From: Sphingomonadales bacterium
GTDB lineage: Bacteria > Pseudomonadota > Alphaproteobacteria > Sphingomonadales > Sphingomonadaceae
Direction of reading: 5' to 3'
DNA: 22,307 nucleotides
Assembly: GCA_027489295.1 (NCBI GenBank)
Contig: JAIYAA010000392.1
Location: 1 to 22,307, forward strand
Shown: positions 14,419 to 21,583 of the stretch, piece by piece
How positions within the stretch are numbered: the first letter of the stretch is position 1
Layout of the letters: each line of letters begins with the position of its first letter
Position numbers and translations under genes: made by a program
Notes under the pieces: generated by a model
Told to the model about the DNA's origin: nothing
What the model saw: the letters and a program-made list of their open reading frames with translations, nothing else
The model's database searches: none

Positions 14419-14849
14419 AGGCGGCGGTCCGTCATGTGGTGCTCGAGGTCGCCGGCATCGTCTTCAGAGATCGTCCAGCCGCGGGTGGATTCGCCCGCCC
14501 TGTGCACCGCCTCGCGATCCCCGGAGACGAGATAATGCCAGTCGGGCAGCTTCTCGCCATTGGCCCGCAGCCGATAGGCGCAGGTGCTCGGCAGCCACTC
14601 GATATCACGCACGTTGCGCGTCGTCAGCCGCACGCATTCGGGCACATAGGCGCGGCGGTGCTTATAGTCCTTGCACAGGCCCATGCGGCGATCGAGCAGC
14701 TTGCAGGCGACGTTGGTGGAGAACAGCTCGCCCGTCTCCTCGTCTTCCAGCTTGTGAAGGCAGCATTTGCCGCAGCCGTCGCACAGCGCTTCCCACTGCG
14801 CGCGATCGAGCGCCTCCAGCGGCAGATCTTCCCAGAATTTGTTGGTCAC
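14415..14849 (-). CDS. YcgN/UPF0260-family cysteine-cluster protein
   Basis: This 144-aa protein of the YcgN (UPF0260, related to YkgJ) family has conserved cysteines that probably bind zinc or an iron-sulfur centre. The N-terminal cluster C23-x2-C26-x2-C29-C30 (CDGCGKCC) is followed by C in NVACKLLD, MGLCKDY, VPECVRL and STCAYR, and the family block LPDWHYLVSGD. Its function is not established. I chose GTG 14849, which overlaps the SCO stop as GTGA; a TTG at 14858 would add three residues. It is cotranscribed with the copper-chaperone-like SCO gene and the DUF45 protease. Confidence 0.88.
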   Translation of the reverse strand: MTNKFWEDLPLEALDRAQWEALCDGCGKCCLHKLEDEETGELFSTNVACKLLDRRMGLCKDYKHRRAYVPECVRLTTRNVRDIEWLPSTCAYRLRANGEKLPDWHYLVSGDREAVHRAGESTRGWTISEDDAGDLEHHMTDRRL

Positions 14850-15427
14850 CGCACCCAATGCTCAAGCTCGGCGACGATCGCCGGGGGATCCTTTTCCAGC
14901 GGCAGGCTGGTAATCGGCTTGCCGTCCGGCCCCATCAGATAGGCCACCTGCGTGTGGCCCATCAGATAGCCCGACGGCGTCGGCTGCTTCATATAGGCGA
15001 CGGCATAGGTCTTCGCCACCTGCGCGATTGCTTGCGGGGTGCCGGTGAGGCCAACCAGGCGCGGGTGGAAGTTGCCGACATATTGCTTCAGCTGCGCCGG
15101 CGTGTCGCGCTCGGGATCGATGGTGATGAACAGGGGCACGATCTTCTGCGCGGTACGCGGGGCCTTCTTGTCCAGCGTGCGCAGCGCCGCGCCGATCTTG
15201 GCGAGATCCGTCGGGCACACATCGGGGCAATAGGTGTAGCCGAAATAGACGATGCGATATCTGCCGGCGAAATCGCCGTCGGTGACGGTCTTGCCGTTCT
15301 GGTCGGTAAGGGTGAAGGGCCCGCCGATCCGCGCGCCCGCCAGCGGCGCGCCGCCGGGTGCGCCGGGGCCGCAGGCCGAAAGCGCTAGAAGCGTTACAGG
15401 GATCAACGCGCGAAACATGCTGTTCAT
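14846..15427 (-). CDS. SCO1/SenC/PrrC-family lipoprotein
   Basis: This 193-aa thioredoxin-fold lipoprotein is probably anchored on the periplasmic side of a membrane. The N-terminus has a lipoprotein signal with lipobox LSAC (C19). The copper/redox motif C67-x3-C71 in YCPDVCP and the downstream H158 in MGHTQVAYLMGPDG are the three metal ligands of SCO proteins, which help assemble the CuA site of cytochrome c oxidase or act in redox sensing. No oxidase gene is in the window. ATG 15427 has GGTGGA 4 nt upstream; a longer TTG start (15442) is less likely. It heads a three-gene unit and is divergent from the ankyrin gene across 71 nt, which must contain both promoters. Confidence 0.93.
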   Translation of the reverse strand: MNSMFRALIPVTLLALSACGPGAPGGAPLAGARIGGPFTLTDQNGKTVTDGDFAGRYRIVYFGYTYCPDVCPTDLAKIGAALRTLDKKAPRTAQKIVPLFITIDPERDTPAQLKQYVGNFHPRLVGLTGTPQAIAQVAKTYAVAYMKQPTPSGYLMGHTQVAYLMGPDGKPITSLPLEKDPPAIVAELEHWVR

Positions 15428-15498
15428 GGTATCCACCGCCAAGCTCTGTTAGGAAGACCCCCGCAATTCCCGCCGGTAACGAGGGTATCGATCGTACA

Positions 15499-16116
15499 AT
15501 GAAGTTCCGTTTCGCCCAGGCCGCCGCCGCGGCATTCCTGCTCCTGCCGTTGCCGGCGCTCGCCCAGGGCATGGGCCAGCCGCGCGAAAGCATCCAGTTC
15601 CTCGACGCGATCCGTAAGCAGGATGGGGGCAAGGTCAACGAGTTCCTGCGCGACAAGGCCGCCTCGATGGTCAACGTGAAGGATCCGTACGGCACCGGCG
15701 AGGCGGCGCTCCACATCGTCGTGAAGCGCCAGGATCCGACCTATCTTTCGGTGCTGATCAACCAGCCCGGCGTGAATGTGAACATCCAGGATCGCGACGG
15801 CAACACGCCGCTGCTGTTCGCCGCCGGCCTTGGCTGGGGGCCGGGCGTCGACGCACTGATCGCCAAGAAGGCCAATGTGAACCTCGCCAATAGCGGTGGC
15901 GTGACGCCGCTGATTCGCGCGGTGCTCGCCCATGATCCCGAGGTGGTGAAGAAGCTGCTCGACGCCGGCGCCGATCCCGATCGGTCGGACTTCGGTGGCG
16001 GTCTGTCGGCGCGCGAATATGCCAAGCGCGAGACGCGCTACCCGACGATCGCCAAGCTGCTTGCCGATGCCCCCAAGGTCGGCCGCGCCGCCGCCGCCGC
16101 GGGTCCCAAGCTCTAA
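15499..16116 (+). CDS. Exported ankyrin-repeat protein
   Basis: This 205-aa protein has a cleavable signal peptide (MKFRFAQ start, Ala/Leu core, ALAQG cleavage region), so it is likely periplasmic. About four ankyrin repeats follow, the clearest being GEAALHIVVKRQDPTYLSVLI, DGNTPLLFAAGLGWGPGVDALI, and GGVTPLIRAVLAHDPEVVKKLL ending DAGADPD. The partner is unknown; ankyrin repeats bind proteins. GAGGG lies rather far (about 14 nt) before the ATG. In-frame codons extend upstream to 15358, but that extension would bury the signal peptide and overlaps the SCO promoter and coding region, so I reject it. It is convergent with mmcB with a 7-nt gap. Confidence 0.88.
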   Translation: MKFRFAQAAAAAFLLLPLPALAQGMGQPRESIQFLDAIRKQDGGKVNEFLRDKAASMVNVKDPYGTGEAALHIVVKRQDPTYLSVLINQPGVNVNIQDRDGNTPLLFAAGLGWGPGVDALIAKKANVNLANSGGVTPLIRAVLAHDPEVVKKLLDAGADPDRSDFGGGLSAREYAKRETRYPTIAKLLADAPKVGRAAAAAGPKL

Positions 16117-16123
16117 CCTGCGC

Positions 16124-16621
16124 TCAGAACCCGTCGGCGACGTCGGGATCGAGCATGCCCAGCAGCCTTCGCCCCGCACGGCGGGCGAAGGCGAGCGTGG
16201 CCTTGCGCCGTGCCGCTGCCGCCAGCGGTACCGTCGCCGCCTCGCGCGCCACCGCCGCGTCATAGCGATCGGCAACGATCAGGCCGGTGCGGTCGGGCAG
16301 GAAATGCGGCTGTTCGAGCGGGCGTAGGTCGAAACCCTGCGGCACCGCCCAGAAGAACCGATCGCAATGCTGGAGATATTCGGGCCACTTGCCGTCGCCG
16401 AGCAGGTCGGCACGCGAGACCTTGATCTCGACGATCACGATGTTGCCGCGCGCATCCAGCGCCATCAGGTCGACCCGGCGCCCCCCGTCCAGCGGCACCT
16501 CGGCGATCGCCACGCAGTCGTGCCGCAGCAGCATACGGCACACGCCGCGCACGACGTCGGCGGCGATCAGCGCTTCCGCCTGGGCAGGAGGATCGGCGGG
16601 CAGGGGCTGGTGCGCGTTCAT
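16124..16621 (-). CDS. mmcB: MmcB-family DNA repair protein
   Basis: This 165-aa protein matches the MmcB family, named for mitomycin C resistance in Caulobacter, where the gene is SOS-induced. It looks like a PD-(D/E)XK nuclease fold: RRVDLMAL gives D51 and IVIVEIK gives E65 and K67, followed by KWPEYLQHCDRFFWAVP, LPDRTGLIVAD and a basic C-terminal part. A LexA-type box lies 13-27 nt upstream of the chosen ATG. A further in-frame ATG at 16639 lies inside the LexA box, so I prefer ATG 16621. A terminator separates it from sleB, so it is an independent SOS-controlled gene. A direct nuclease activity is inferred from the fold. Confidence 0.9.
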   Translation of the reverse strand: MNAHQPLPADPPAQAEALIAADVVRGVCRMLLRHDCVAIAEVPLDGGRRVDLMALDARGNIVIVEIKVSRADLLGDGKWPEYLQHCDRFFWAVPQGFDLRPLEQPHFLPDRTGLIVADRYDAAVAREAATVPLAAAARRKATLAFARRAGRRLLGMLDPDVADGF

Positions 16622-16633
16622 CGGAACGATATA

Positions 16634-16648
16634 GAACATTCAGCGAAC
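16634..16648 (-). promoter_or_regulatory. LexA (SOS) box of mmcB
   Basis: On the minus strand the sequence is GTTC-GCTGAAT-GTTC, an exact match to the alphaproteobacterial SOS operator GTTC-N7-GTTC. It sits directly upstream of mmcB and just after the sleB terminator. LexA binding is inferred from the motif and from known SOS control of mmcB in Caulobacter. Confidence 0.8.
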
Positions 16649-16652
16649 ACGT

Positions 16653-16678
16653 AAAAGCCGCCGAATCGCTTCGGCGGC
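16653..16678 (-). terminator. Rho-independent terminator of sleB-like gene
   Basis: A perfect 9-bp stem (16678-16670 with 16665-16657) with a 4-nt loop is followed on the minus strand by TTTT. It begins about 30 nt after the hydrolase stop and lies just before the LexA box, insulating mmcB. The T-run is short. Confidence 0.7.
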
Positions 16679-16706
16679 GTTTCACGCAGGATCGGCGGCC
16701 CGCCGA

Positions 16707-17354
16707 TCAGCGATAAAAGACGTGGTTGCCGACCGTTGCGACGGTGCGCGCAGCGCTCGCACCGACATAGCGCGCATGGAAGAAGAGCGCGCCCTCTGCC
16801 GGGCTCTCCCAGAGATTCTTGCGCGCGACCTGCGCCACCGCAAGCGCACGGCGCCACTGGGCGTTGGCCGGCGGGGTCGGCAGCTTGCCGCCGCGGACGA
16901 AGGAGAACTGGCCCTTCTGGGTGATCACCGAGCAGACCGAACCGGGGAAGCGGCCCGAGGTGATGCGGTTGAGGATCACGTCGGCAACGGCGAGCTGGCC
17001 CGAAAGCGGCTCGCTGCGTGCTTCGTAATAGACGCCGGTGGCGAGGCACCGCAGCTCGCGATCGTCTTCGATGGCGGCGGCGACGTCTTCCTGCGCGGCG
17101 ACCGCGTCGGAAAGGCTGGCATATTCCGTCGTGGCTTCATCGTCGCTGCCCTGCTGCTCGACCGCCGCCTGGGGCGCGGGAACCTGCTGGGTGGACGGGG
17201 CGTTTTCTACCTGAACGGGCGCGGTTTGAACCGTGGCCTGAACCGTCTGCACCTGCTGCGAGAGCGGGGAGAGGTTGAGCGTGGCGGCATTGGCAAGTGC
17301 CCCAGCGCAGAAGGTCACAGCTGCGAAAGTGGCAGCCCGCGGTAGAAACTTCAT
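16707..17354 (-). CDS. SleB/CwlJ-type cell wall hydrolase
   Basis: This 215-aa exported protein has an N-terminal signal peptide (MKFLPRAATF, hydrophobic core, ALANA before ATL). A Gln/Val/Ala-rich linker of about 80 residues follows, then a C-terminal Hydrolase_2 (SleB-like) domain from about residue 97. The family's catalytic Glu is E111 in GVYYEARSE; AVADVILNRI, CSVITQKGQFSFV and ALFFHARYV complete the domain. Homologues are muralytic amidases or transglycosylases. In a non-sporulating organism the role is presumably peptidoglycan remodelling. The ribosome site is weak. It has its own terminator and is probably monocistronic. Confidence 0.9.
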   Translation of the reverse strand: MKFLPRAATFAAVTFCAGALANAATLNLSPLSQQVQTVQATVQTAPVQVENAPSTQQVPAPQAAVEQQGSDDEATTEYASLSDAVAAQEDVAAAIEDDRELRCLATGVYYEARSEPLSGQLAVADVILNRITSGRFPGSVCSVITQKGQFSFVRGGKLPTPPANAQWRRALAVAQVARKNLWESPAEGALFFHARYVGASAARTVATVGNHVFYR

Positions 17355-17514
17355 TACCGGTCAATATTATGCGGTTGGCGCGCGGCGGGCTGTTCCTCCG
17401 GAGAGAACTAGCCGCCGGGCGTACCCCCCGACTGCGTAACCGCTCGACTTCACACCTCGAACAGTACAACGCGACTTGCTGTGTGACGGGCTTGGCCGGA
17501 CAGGGGTTAAGCTG
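17355..17514. other. Intergenic region between sleB-like gene and DUF1491
   Basis: This 160-bp gap should hold the sleB-like promoter on the minus strand. Minus-strand TTGACA (17518-17513) overlaps the DUF1491 stop but lacks a good -10 at the right distance. Two overlapping partial dyads lie at 17392-17408 (GTTC to GAAC, with CTCCGGAG inside). I see no gene or clear terminator. Confidence 0.4.
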
Positions 17515-17856
17515 TCAACAAACGGTCATCGTTTCAGCGGCGAACCGTTCGGCGCCTGCGATATCCAGTTCAATGACCCACAGATCGGCATCGTGTTCGC
17601 GGCGCCGGCGCCAATAGGCCAGCGCTTCGGACTCTTCGGCCAGCGTCTTCGGGCCGGAGGGCAGCAGCGCCGGCACGCCGTCCGGGCCAATGCCGCGTTC
17701 GACGAAACGAGGGTTGGCGCCGCGCTCGAGCAGCAGCAGCAGGATCGCCCCCGAGGTCGCGTCGCCCCGGGCCAGCACCATCGCCGATCCGCCGCTCGCA
17801 TTGGCCCGCCGCACCAGCGCGCTCACCAGCATCGCGCTGGTCAGCCGCGGCGTCAT
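17515..17856 (-). CDS. DUF1491 family protein
   Basis: This 113-aa protein matches DUF1491, a small family found mainly in alphaproteobacteria and of unknown function. The pattern is RLTSAMLVSALVRRANASGG, MVLARGDATSGAILLLLLERG, then AYWRRRREHDADLWVIELDI near the C-terminus. It is probably cytosolic, with no signal peptide or membrane segment. Its ATG overlaps the thioesterase stop (ATGA), so it is translationally coupled as the last gene of the hpf-ptsN-thioesterase-DUF1491 run. I see no clear terminator after it. Confidence 0.82.
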   Translation of the reverse strand: MTPRLTSAMLVSALVRRANASGGSAMVLARGDATSGAILLLLLERGANPRFVERGIGPDGVPALLPSGPKTLAEESEALAYWRRRREHDADLWVIELDIAGAERFAAETMTVC

Positions 17857-18320
17857 GCGGTGCGATAGCCGGGCAGGGTGGCGAGCGGAATGCGCGACCG
17901 CATGAAGGTGCCGGTGCCGCGCGCCGCCTCCTCGCCATTCGCGTCGATCAGCCGGGCTTCCGCCACGAATACCCGGCGCTGGCCGCTGACCCAGCGGCCT
18001 TCGGCGATCACCGGCCCCTCGGGCAGCGGCCTGGTCAGCAACAGGTTGAACGCGGTGGTCAGCAGAAAGCGGTCGGTGACCAGGCTGTTCGCCGCGTAGA
18101 AAGCGGCATCGTCCAGCATCTTGAAATAGCTGGTGCCGTGCGTCGCGCCGGCGGCGTGGAAATAGCGCGCATCCACCTCGAAGCGGATCCGCGCGATCCC
18201 GGCTTCGGGGATCTCCAGCACCGAGGGGAACAGCTGGTTGATCGGGGCCGCGGCGTAGAGCGATTCGAGCGCCCGATAATGCGCCTCGGCCCCGGTCGGC
18301 GCCGATTCAGGCGGCGTCAC
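17853..18320 (-). CDS. PaaI-like hotdog thioesterase
   Basis: This 155-aa protein has the single hotdog fold of the PaaI/DUF4442-like acyl-CoA thioesterases. ARIRFEVDARYFHAAGATHG gives the core helix region, followed by SYFKMLDDAAFYAANSLV and the strand RVFVAEARLIDANGEEAARGTGTFMR. The substrate is not predictable. The start is GTG 18320, with GAGG 5 nt upstream, which overlaps the ptsN end by 14 nt; a longer reading frame to 18389 would lie entirely within ptsN and gives a non-homologous N-terminus. It sits between ptsN and DUF1491 in a coupled operon. Confidence 0.85.
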   Translation of the reverse strand: MTPPESAPTGAEAHYRALESLYAAAPINQLFPSVLEIPEAGIARIRFEVDARYFHAAGATHGTSYFKMLDDAAFYAANSLVTDRFLLTTAFNLLLTRPLPEGPVIAEGRWVSGQRRVFVAEARLIDANGEEAARGTGTFMRSRIPLATLPGYRTA

Positions 18321-18774
18321 GCGCCTCGACTCCGGTGAGCAGCACGTAGAGGGCGTCCGGCGAGCCGGCACCGCGCAACTTCTCGGCAAAGGCCCGTTCG
18401 CGCAGCCGCCGCGATACCGAGGCGAGCGCCTTCAGATGCTCGGCGCCGGCATTGGTCGGCGAGAGCAGCATGAACACCAGATCCACCGGCAGGTCGTCGA
18501 CCGCGCCGAAATCGACCGGCTGGGTGAGGCGGGCGAAGACGCCGCAGACATGCGGCAGTTCGTCCAGCCGCGCGTGCGGGATGGCGATGCCGGCACCGAA
18601 GCCGGTCGAGCCCAGCCGCTCGCGCTCGGCCAGCCGCTCGGCGACGAGCCGGGCGTCGACGCCATGCGCCGCCGCCGCGGTCGTGCCAAGCTGCTGGAAC
18701 AGCGCCTTCTTGTTGCTCGCCACCACGCCGGCGAGCACTGCCTCCGGCACGAGCAAATCGCTCAAATCAGTCAT
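18307..18774 (-). CDS. ptsN: PTS IIA-like nitrogen regulatory protein PtsN (EIIA-Ntr)
   Basis: This 155-aa cytosolic phosphocarrier belongs to the nitrogen-type PTS. It accepts phosphate from NPr and regulates potassium uptake, stringent-response enzymes and other targets rather than moving sugar. The phosphorylated histidine is H67 in GAGIAIPHARL. Flanking family features are ERERLGSTGFG, ARLTQPVDFGAVDDLPVDLVFMLLSP and HLKALASVSRRLRE. It follows hpf by 44 nt, the usual hpf-ptsN order. rpoN, which often precedes this pair in other proteobacteria, is not here. A GGAACGAG stretch lies just before the ATG. Confidence 0.94.
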   Translation of the reverse strand: MTDLSDLLVPEAVLAGVVASNKKALFQQLGTTAAAAHGVDARLVAERLAERERLGSTGFGAGIAIPHARLDELPHVCGVFARLTQPVDFGAVDDLPVDLVFMLLSPTNAGAEHLKALASVSRRLRERAFAEKLRGAGSPDALYVLLTGVEARDAA

Positions 18775-18818
18775 TTACTCGTTCCAAAGAAGCAGCTGCC
18801 CGCAGGCAAGCCGGCGCC

Positions 18819-19418
18819 TTACGCCGGTGCGCGGTTGGGCTCAACCCAGCCGATCGTCCCGTCACCGCGACGATACACCATATTATAGGCGCCGGTGCCG
18901 CTGTTTTGGAACAACAGGGCGTTGGTATTGCGCAGATCGAGCATCATCACCGCATCGGAGACGGTTGCCTCCGGCACGTCGACGCGCGTTTCGGCAATCA
19001 CCAGGGGTGCGTCGGCGACTTCCTCCTCCGCGGCCGGTTCCTGGAACAGGGTATAGCCGGCATTGTCGAAGCCGTTGTCATAGGCGCCGACCTCGGCAAG
19101 CGCGATCGCCTCACCGGGGCGGCGATCCTTCAGCCGGCGGACATAGCGGCGCAGCTGCTTGTCGATCCGGTCCGCCGCGCCGTCGAACGCGCCATGCGCT
19201 TCCATGCCGCTATTGGTAGCCTTGAGCACCAGCCCCTGCGTCACGTGCATCACGATGTCGCACTTGAAGCCGTTGTCGTGCGGCCCCTTGCCGAAGGTGA
19301 TCTGCGAGGAAATGGCGCGGGAGAAATACTTGTCGGCGATACCCTGGACCCGATCCGTCACCTGCGTCTTGAGCGCTGCGCCCGTATCGACCTGATGCCC
19401 CGAGATCCGGATATCCAT
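18819..19418 (-). CDS. hpf: Long-form ribosome hibernation promoting factor
   Basis: This 199-aa protein is the long type of HPF, which dimerises ribosomes into inactive 100S particles in stationary phase. The N-terminal S30AE/RaiA domain (1 to about 105) begins MDIRISGHQVDTGAALK and includes VDRIDK-type helix AADRIDKQLRRYVRRLKDR. A linker leads to the C-terminal dimerisation domain (about 140-195) with AVMMLDLRNTNALLFQN, GAYNMVYRRGDGTIGWVEP. A perfect GGAGG lies 6 nt before the ATG at 19418, and an upstream in-frame extension is rejected. A 6-bp hairpin (18811-18827) straddles the stop without a T-run, so readthrough into ptsN is likely. dnaQ ends 35 nt upstream on the same strand. Confidence 0.95.
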   Translation of the reverse strand: MDIRISGHQVDTGAALKTQVTDRVQGIADKYFSRAISSQITFGKGPHDNGFKCDIVMHVTQGLVLKATNSGMEAHGAFDGAADRIDKQLRRYVRRLKDRRPGEAIALAEVGAYDNGFDNAGYTLFQEPAAEEEVADAPLVIAETRVDVPEATVSDAVMMLDLRNTNALLFQNSGTGAYNMVYRRGDGTIGWVEPNRAPA

Positions 19419-19453
19419 AATGTACCTCCACTTCGCAATTGAGGACGAGCGAC

Positions 19454-20164
19454 CTAGGGTTGCGCCGGAACCGCGTCGATTGTGGGAACACCCCATAGCG
19501 GCTCGTCCAGGGACTTCAGAAACGCTGCGTGCCGTGCAAGTTCCACCGCACTCGCGGTGAACTGCCGCGCCGGCCGGACGTGTACCCGCGTCCGCGCCTC
19601 GGCGACGGTCTCCGGCATAACCGGCACCTCTTCGGCGAGGCCCAGCGTGATCTGACGACCGCCGGTCAGCTCGACATAGACCTGCGCGAGCAGCTGCGCG
19701 TCGAGCAGCGCGCCGTGCAGCGTGCGCGCGCTCAGGTCGATGCCGTAGCGGCTGCACAGCGCGTCGAGCGTGTGCTTGGCACCCGGATGCCGGGTACGCG
19801 CGAGCACCAGCGTATCGACCATGCGGCTGAGATCCACCGGCGGGCGGCTGCATTTGCCCAGCTCGCCGTTCAGGAAGCCGAAGTCGAACCCGGCATTATG
19901 CGCGACCAGCGGCGAGTCGCCGATGAACGCCAGCAGGTCCTCGACGACGTCCTCGAACAGCGGCTTGTCGGAAAGGAAGCGCTCGGACAGGCCGTGGACG
20001 TTGAACGCCTCCACCGGCATGGCACGCTGCGGATTGATATAGGCGTGGAAATGGTTGCCCGTGGCAACGCGGTTCACCAGTTCGACACAGCCGATTTCGA
20101 CGAGGCGGTCGCCGCCTGAGAAGCTGAGTCCCGTCGTTTCGGTGTCGAACACTATCTCCCGCAT
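19454..20164 (-). CDS. dnaQ: DNA polymerase III epsilon subunit (proofreading exonuclease)
   Basis: This 236-aa 3'-5' exonuclease proofreads for the replicative polymerase. The DEDDh motifs are all present: ExoI D7-x-E9 in FDTETTG, ExoII in HNAGFDFGFL and ExoIII in HGALLDAQLLAQVY. The C-terminal part after about residue 180 is the linker and tail that contact DnaE. I chose ATG 20164, which gives the classic MREIVFDTETTG; a GTG at 20179 would overlap the coaE stop. It follows coaE in the origin-linked cluster ppsR-maf-aroE-coaE-dnaQ. A near-consensus DnaA box lies across the coaE-dnaQ junction. Confidence 0.95.
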   Translation of the reverse strand: MREIVFDTETTGLSFSGGDRLVEIGCVELVNRVATGNHFHAYINPQRAMPVEAFNVHGLSERFLSDKPLFEDVVEDLLAFIGDSPLVAHNAGFDFGFLNGELGKCSRPPVDLSRMVDTLVLARTRHPGAKHTLDALCSRYGIDLSARTLHGALLDAQLLAQVYVELTGGRQITLGLAEEVPVMPETVAEARTRVHVRPARQFTASAVELARHAAFLKSLDEPLWGVPTIDAVPAQP

Positions 20165-20171
20165 GGAGCGC

Positions 20172-20777
20172 TTATCCACCCACAGGCGGCGCGAGGCAAG
20201 CGATCACCGTGCGTACGCAATCTTCCGTAACCTGCAGGCCTTCGTGCGTAGGGATGACGAAGTCGGCGCGGGCGCGCTTCTCCGCGTCCGGCATCTGCCG
20301 CGCGAGAATCGCTTCGAAGCGTTCGGCGGTCATGCCGGGGCGGGCGAGGACGCGATCGCGCTGCACCTCGTGCGGCGCCGAGACGACGGCGATCTTGTCG
20401 ACATACCGCCAGCCGCCGGCCTCGAACAGCAAAGGGACGTCGAGAACGACCAGCGGCGAATCGGCGTGCGCGGCGAGGAACGACTCGCGCGCCTCGGCAA
20501 CGGCCGGGTGGAGGATCGCCTCGAGTCGGGCGAAGGCGGTGGGATCGGCCATCACCGCCTCGCGCAGCAGCGTGCGGTTCACGCCCAGCGCGGTTGTGGT
20601 GTCGGGAAATTCCGCCTCGATCGCCGCCACCGCCGCGCCGTTCGGGCCCTGGAGCTGGTGGACGGTCGCGTCGGCGTCGAACACCGGCACGTCGGCGGCC
20701 GCGAACATTGCCGCCACGGTCGACTTGCCCATGCCGATCGAGCCGGTGAGGCCCAGCACGATCGGCCGGTGGATCAT
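20172..20777 (-). CDS. coaE: Dephospho-CoA kinase
   Basis: This 201-aa enzyme phosphorylates the 3'-hydroxyl of dephospho-CoA, the last step of coenzyme A synthesis. The P-loop GLTGSIGMGKST (9-20), VFDADATVHQL (substrate-binding aspartates), ILHPAV and LDVPLLFEAGG are all family signatures, and the lid helix region includes RFEAILARQMPDAEKRARADFVI. The ATG overlaps the aroE stop by 4 nt (ATGA), so translation is coupled. Length is normal and it is cytosolic. Confidence 0.96.
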   Translation of the reverse strand: MIHRPIVLGLTGSIGMGKSTVAAMFAAADVPVFDADATVHQLQGPNGAAVAAIEAEFPDTTTALGVNRTLLREAVMADPTAFARLEAILHPAVAEARESFLAAHADSPLVVLDVPLLFEAGGWRYVDKIAVVSAPHEVQRDRVLARPGMTAERFEAILARQMPDAEKRARADFVIPTHEGLQVTEDCVRTVIACLAPPVGG

Positions 20778-21583
20778 GCGGTGAGCAGCGCGCGCAGTTC
20801 CTCGTCGCGGTCGCGCGGAGGCTCGGCGCCGAAGAACAGCTCGAAGGCAAGCGCGGCCTGGCCGACCAGCATCTCGAGTCCATCGACCGTATCGAGCTCG
20901 CGGTCGCGCGCCTGGGCGAGGAGCGGCGTCTCCAGCGGGGCATAGACGATGTCGTACACCACGGCATGTTCGGGCAGCGGATCAAGGTTGAGGTCGAGCG
21001 GCGGCTGGCCGTCCATGCCGAGCGGGCTGGCGTTCACCAGCAGGTCGGCATCGGGCAGGGGGGCGCCGATCGGCAGCGCGTCGCCCTTCACCCCGAAGCT
21101 GGAGAGCAGCGCCGCCGCCTTCAGCACGTTGCGGTTGAGGATCGTCACCCGGCCGATACCGACGCGGGAGAGCGCGAACAGCACCGCACGCGCGCCGCCG
21201 CCGGCGCCTACCACCACAGCATGGCGGCCCTCCAGCTCCAGCCCGGCGATCGGCGAGAAGAAGCCGCCGGCATCGGTGTTGGTGCCGATCAGGGCGCCAT
21301 CCTCGTCGCGGATCACGGTGTTCATCGCGCCGATCGTGCCGCGCACCCCGCCGGGATCGCCGACCAAATCCATCACCGCGAGCTTGTGCGGGATGGTGAC
21401 GTTGCAGCCACGCCAGTCGGCGTCGTCCTTCGCGCGGGCGAAATAGGCGGCGAGGTCGGCATTGAGCACATGGGTGCGGCGATAGTCGCCCTCGATCCCC
21501 AGCGCATCGAGCCAGAATTTGTGAATGATCGGCGACTTCGAATGGGCGATCGGATCGCCGATCACCTCGGCATAACGGGTCAC
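20774..21583 (-). CDS. aroE: Shikimate dehydrogenase
   Basis: This 269-aa NADP-dependent enzyme reduces 3-dehydroshikimate to shikimate in aromatic amino acid synthesis. Substrate motif SKSP lies near the N-terminus, the catalytic lysine is in NVTIPHK, the catalytic Asp in GTNTDAGG, the nucleotide-binding loop is VVGAGGGARA, and the C-terminal block is GLEMLVGQAALAFELFFG. The start is GTG 21583, overlapping the maf stop as GTGA; this gives the usual YAEVIGDPIAHSKSP N-terminus. A longer in-frame extension to 21736 lies inside maf and is rejected. Confidence 0.96.
   Translation of the reverse strand: MTRYAEVIGDPIAHSKSPIIHKFWLDALGIEGDYRRTHVLNADLAAYFARAKDDADWRGCNVTIPHKLAVMDLVGDPGGVRGTIGAMNTVIRDEDGALIGTNTDAGGFFSPIAGLELEGRHAVVVGAGGGARAVLFALSRVGIGRVTILNRNVLKAAALLSSFGVKGDALPIGAPLPDADLLVNASPLGMDGQPPLDLNLDPLPEHAVVYDIVYAPLETPLLAQARDRELDTVDGLEMLVGQAALAFELFFGAEPPRDRDEELRALLTA

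Noticed and set aside
17392..17408. GTTC-N9-GAAC with inner CTCCGGAG upstream of the sleB-like gene
   Set aside because: The outer and inner dyads have different centres, and the arms are inverted with the wrong spacing for a LexA box. Too weak to call an operator.
17513..17518. TTGACA on the minus strand as a sleB promoter
   Set aside because: No -10-like sequence 16-18 nt downstream, and it overlaps the DUF1491 stop codon about 160 nt from the sleB-like start.
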